Positions 7,073 to 8,742 of a stretch of DNA of 8,742 nt are shown here, in pieces (within the stretch, counting starts at the first letter, position 1; every line of letters starts with the position of its first letter). A model generated the notes under the pieces. The model ran no database searches, was not told the origin of the DNA, and worked only from the letters and a program-made list of their open reading frames with translations. This stretch comes from Gammaproteobacteria bacterium (GTDB lineage Bacteria > Pseudomonadota > Gammaproteobacteria > Competibacterales > Competibacteraceae), in the NCBI GenBank assembly GCA_020047885.1, contig JAIFNF010000022.1:1-8742 (forward strand), given 5' to 3'. The position numbers were made by a program, and so were the translations under genes.

Positions 7073-7100
7073 GAACCAAGCCGCCGCGTGATGGTCAATC
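7073..7100 (+). promoter_or_regulatory. Possible sigmaE/AlgU-type promoter for the protease gene
   Basis: GAACCA (7073-7078) is followed after 16 bases by TCAATC (7095-7100). This loosely resembles the envelope-stress sigma factor pattern (GAACTT, about 16 bases, TCTGA or TCAAA), keeping the GAAC and TCAA cores. It would give a leader of roughly 65 bases. Do-family proteases are classic members of that regulon, which is the main support. The -35 box is imperfect and the match could be chance. Confidence 0.25.
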
Positions 7101-7155
7101 CTCGCTGACCCTGTGGTTTTTTCAGCCACCTCAGGTTCCGTTCGCGCAATTCCCT

Positions 7156-7160
7156 GGGAG
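7156..7160 (+). promoter_or_regulatory. Ribosome binding site that fixes the protease start
   Basis: GGGAG ends 7 bases before the ATG at 7168, and that ATG opens a clear signal peptide. This decides against the earlier in-frame GTG at 7021, which lies in the repeat region and would add 49 residues in front of the signal peptide. Confidence 0.75.
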
Positions 7161-7167
7161 AATCTCC

Positions 7168-8568
7168 ATGCTACGATTGAAACAGCCCTTCTGGCTGATC
7201 GCCGCCCTAGCCGTGTTCTGGGCGGCTTCCGCTTCGGCGGCCAACTACCCGGATTTCGTCACTCTGGTTGATCAACACAGTCCAGCAGTGGTCAGTATCA
7301 ACACCAAATCGGAACCCAAGGAAAAGGAACGTTCCTGGCCCGGTCATCCGCAGCTTCCCGACAATGCCCCATTTAATGAGTACTTCAAAAAATTCTTCGA
7401 GCAGATGCCCGAGCTGCAAGCGCAGCCGAAATCCTCGGTCGGATCGGGGTTCATCATTTCGCCAGACGGCTATATCGTCACCAACGCCCACGTCGTCGAA
7501 GACATGGACAGCATCATTGTCGGTCTGAACGACCGGACTGAATTTCCGGCGCAAGTCATCGGCAAGGACAGCCGTAGTGACATCGCCGTCCTCAAAGTGA
7601 AAGCCGACAAGCCGTTGCCCACCGTCAAGATCGGTGACATTGGCAAAGTCAAGGTCGGACAATGGGTGCTGGCGATTGGCTCGCCCTTCGGTTTCGAGCG
7701 CAGTGCGACGCAGGGCATTATTAGCGCGGTCGGTCGCAGCCTGCCGAGCGACAACTACGTGCCCTTTATCCAGACCGACGCTGCCGTGAATCCCGGCAAC
7801 TCCGGCGGTCCGCTGTTCAATCTGGATGGTGAGGTGATTGGCGTCAATTCCCAGATTTACAGCCGTTCCGGCGGCTATCAGGGCTTGTCGTTCGCCGTGC
7901 CGATTGACGTGGCCATGGACGTCGTCGATCAACTCAAAACCGGCGGCAAAGTCAGTCGCGGCTGGCTGGGCGTGCTGATTCAGGAAGTCACCCCCGAACT
8001 GGCTCAGTCCTTCAATCTCGACAAACCGCGGGGCGCACTGGTCGGCCAGGTGCTGCCCGACAGTCCGGCGCAAACCGCAGGCATCCAGGTTGGCGACATC
8101 ATCGTGAGCTTTAATGGCCAGCCGGTGAATCAATCCCGTGAGTTGCCGCCACTGGTCGGTCGTATCCGGCCTGGTGCCAGCATCCCGCTGATCCTGATTC
8201 GTGAAGGCAAGGAACAGACGCTGACCATCAAGCTGGAAGAACTGCCCGAAGACGCCAAACAGGAAAAAGCCATTGCAGTCCCGCCGTCGCGGGGTCGGTT
8301 GGGCTTGGCTGTGACGGAACTGCCCGCCGATCAGCGGCAAGAAGGGACGAAGGGCGTTTGGGTGAAAGATGTGAGCGAAGGCCCGGCCGCCAGCGCGGGC
8401 ATTCGCGCCGGCGACATTATCGTCCGCCTCAATACTGTTGAGGTTAACGATCCGGCGCAGTTCGTGGAACAGGTTAAACAATTGCCCGCAGGCCGCCCGA
8501 TTCCGGTACTCATCAAACGCGACAGCGGCGCACTATTCCTGGCGCTGACGATTCCCGAGAAGGAATAA
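7168..8568 (+). CDS. mucD: Do-family periplasmic serine endoprotease (DegP/DegQ/MucD type)
   Basis: This is a periplasmic HtrA protease and chaperone that degrades misfolded envelope proteins and probably works as a trimer or larger oligomer. Seen in 466 residues: a signal peptide (Arg/Lys start, hydrophobic core, cleavage probably after ASASAA or ASASA); a trypsin-like domain with His108 (in TNAHVVED), Asp138 (in DSRSDIAVLKV) and Ser212 (in GNSGGPL); PDZ1 from about 265 (RGWLGV) to 360; and PDZ2 from about 377 to 463. Length fits DegP, DegQ and MucD. The short loop before the catalytic domain looks closer to MucD/DegQ than to E. coli DegP, but sequence alone does not separate them firmly. 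The gene follows tamAB by 205 bp, likely with its own promoter, and shares their envelope-maintenance role. It looks intact. Confidence 0.93.
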   Translation: MLRLKQPFWLIAALAVFWAASASAANYPDFVTLVDQHSPAVVSINTKSEPKEKERSWPGHPQLPDNAPFNEYFKKFFEQMPELQAQPKSSVGSGFIISPDGYIVTNAHVVEDMDSIIVGLNDRTEFPAQVIGKDSRSDIAVLKVKADKPLPTVKIGDIGKVKVGQWVLAIGSPFGFERSATQGIISAVGRSLPSDNYVPFIQTDAAVNPGNSGGPLFNLDGEVIGVNSQIYSRSGGYQGLSFAVPIDVAMDVVDQLKTGGKVSRGWLGVLIQEVTPELAQSFNLDKPRGALVGQVLPDSPAQTAGIQVGDIIVSFNGQPVNQSRELPPLVGRIRPGASIPLILIREGKEQTLTIKLEELPEDAKQEKAIAVPPSRGRLGLAVTELPADQRQEGTKGVWVKDVSEGPAASAGIRAGDIIVRLNTVEVNDPAQFVEQVKQLPAGRPIPVLIKRDSGALFLALTIPEKE

Positions 8569-8612
8569 CACCGCTTATCGTCCTTCAACCCGAGTAGCCG
8601 ATCTCCCGAACC

Positions 8613-8666
8613 ACCCCGTCGCTTCGCGCCACCCCTCCTTAGCCAAGGAGGGGTCGTCGGCGGGGT
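8613..8666. repeat. Long nested inverted repeat downstream of the protease gene
   Basis: The inner stem is CCCCTCCTT (8632-8640) with AAGGAGGGG (8645-8653), a perfect 9-bp pair around AGCC. An outer pair, ACCCCG (8613-8618) with CGGGGT (8661-8666), encloses it. The 5' arm contains GTCGCTTCGCGCC, itself able to form a small hairpin (GCG/CGC). No T run follows, so it is better read as a dispersed palindromic repeat (MITE- or REP-like) than as an intrinsic terminator, though it may protect the protease mRNA 3' end. It is related in style, not in exact sequence, to the hairpins at 6994-7066. Confidence 0.6.
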
Positions 8667-8669
8667 CTG

Positions 8670-8742
8670 ATGCGGCTCTTGCGAACGCCCGCTGTGACCC
8701 CGGTAGTGGTCGAACACCGCGACCGGCTGATGTGCTGTGGTT
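8670..8742 (+). CDS. Possible start of an unidentified gene cut by the window end
   Basis: An ATG at 8670 opens a frame that stays open for 24 codons to the window edge (reading MRLLRTPAVTPVVVEHRDRL, then MCCG). A GGGG run four bases before the ATG is a weak ribosome site and belongs to the repeat's outer arm. I do not recognise the protein and so little sequence gives no function. It may equally be non-coding DNA. Confidence 0.2.
   Translation, partial: MRLLRTPAVTPVVVEHRDRLMCCG

Noticed and set aside
7021..7167. Earlier GTG start that would lengthen the protease by 49 residues
   Set aside because: The extension runs through the repeat hairpin and would place a signal peptide internally. 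The ATG at 7168 has a good ribosome site and begins the signal peptide.
7207..8481. Long open frame (424 codons) on the minus strand opposite the protease gene
   Set aside because: It lies fully antisense to a gene with an intact catalytic triad and two PDZ domains. Its composition is a codon-bias shadow and it shows no recognisable motif.

Overview
The window looks like chromosomal DNA of a gammaproteobacterium, moderately GC-rich (my impression, not computed). All four clear genes are housekeeping or envelope genes whose sequences read as gammaproteobacterial: CysM, TamA, TamB of the long (about 1,260-residue) type, and a MucD/DegQ-like Do protease. The C-rich dispersed hairpins between genes are of a kind common in environmental, uncultured-type gammaproteobacteria. 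I cannot name a genus from the sequence alone.

Layout. Positions 1-89 hold three consecutive hairpins. They resemble the right end of an IS200/IS605-type (TnpB) element, which also encodes the 3' part of its omega RNA; the rest would lie before the window. Positions 90-357 hold no gene and look AT-richer, with small inverted repeats. cysM (cysteine synthase B) runs leftward from 1263 to 358. The 123-bp gap 1264-1386 separates it from the rightward tamA and seems to carry overlapping divergent promoters plus a terminator-like hairpin with a U8 tract in the cysM leader. tamA (1387-3192) and tamB (3189-6962) overlap by four bases (GTGA) and form a translationally coupled pair. A 205-bp gap with two GC-rich hairpins and a possible sigmaE-type promoter leads to a degP/mucD-type protease gene (7168-8568), whose true start lies 147 bp inside the longest open frame. 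After it comes another long dispersed hairpin (8613-8666), then possibly the first codons of another gene running off the window.

How the genes work together. TamA (outer-membrane Omp85 barrel with POTRA domains) and TamB (inner-membrane-anchored, periplasm-spanning beta-groove protein) form the TAM complex, implicated in outer-membrane protein insertion and phospholipid transport between the membranes. The DegP/MucD protease degrades or chaperones misfolded periplasmic and outer-membrane proteins, so tamA-tamB-degP reads as an envelope biogenesis and quality-control cluster. CysM is metabolic and divergently transcribed. I found no clear undescribed multi-gene system. The points most worth checking are the omega-RNA-like element end with a self-complementary flank, the attenuator-like cysM leader, and the dispersed hairpins.
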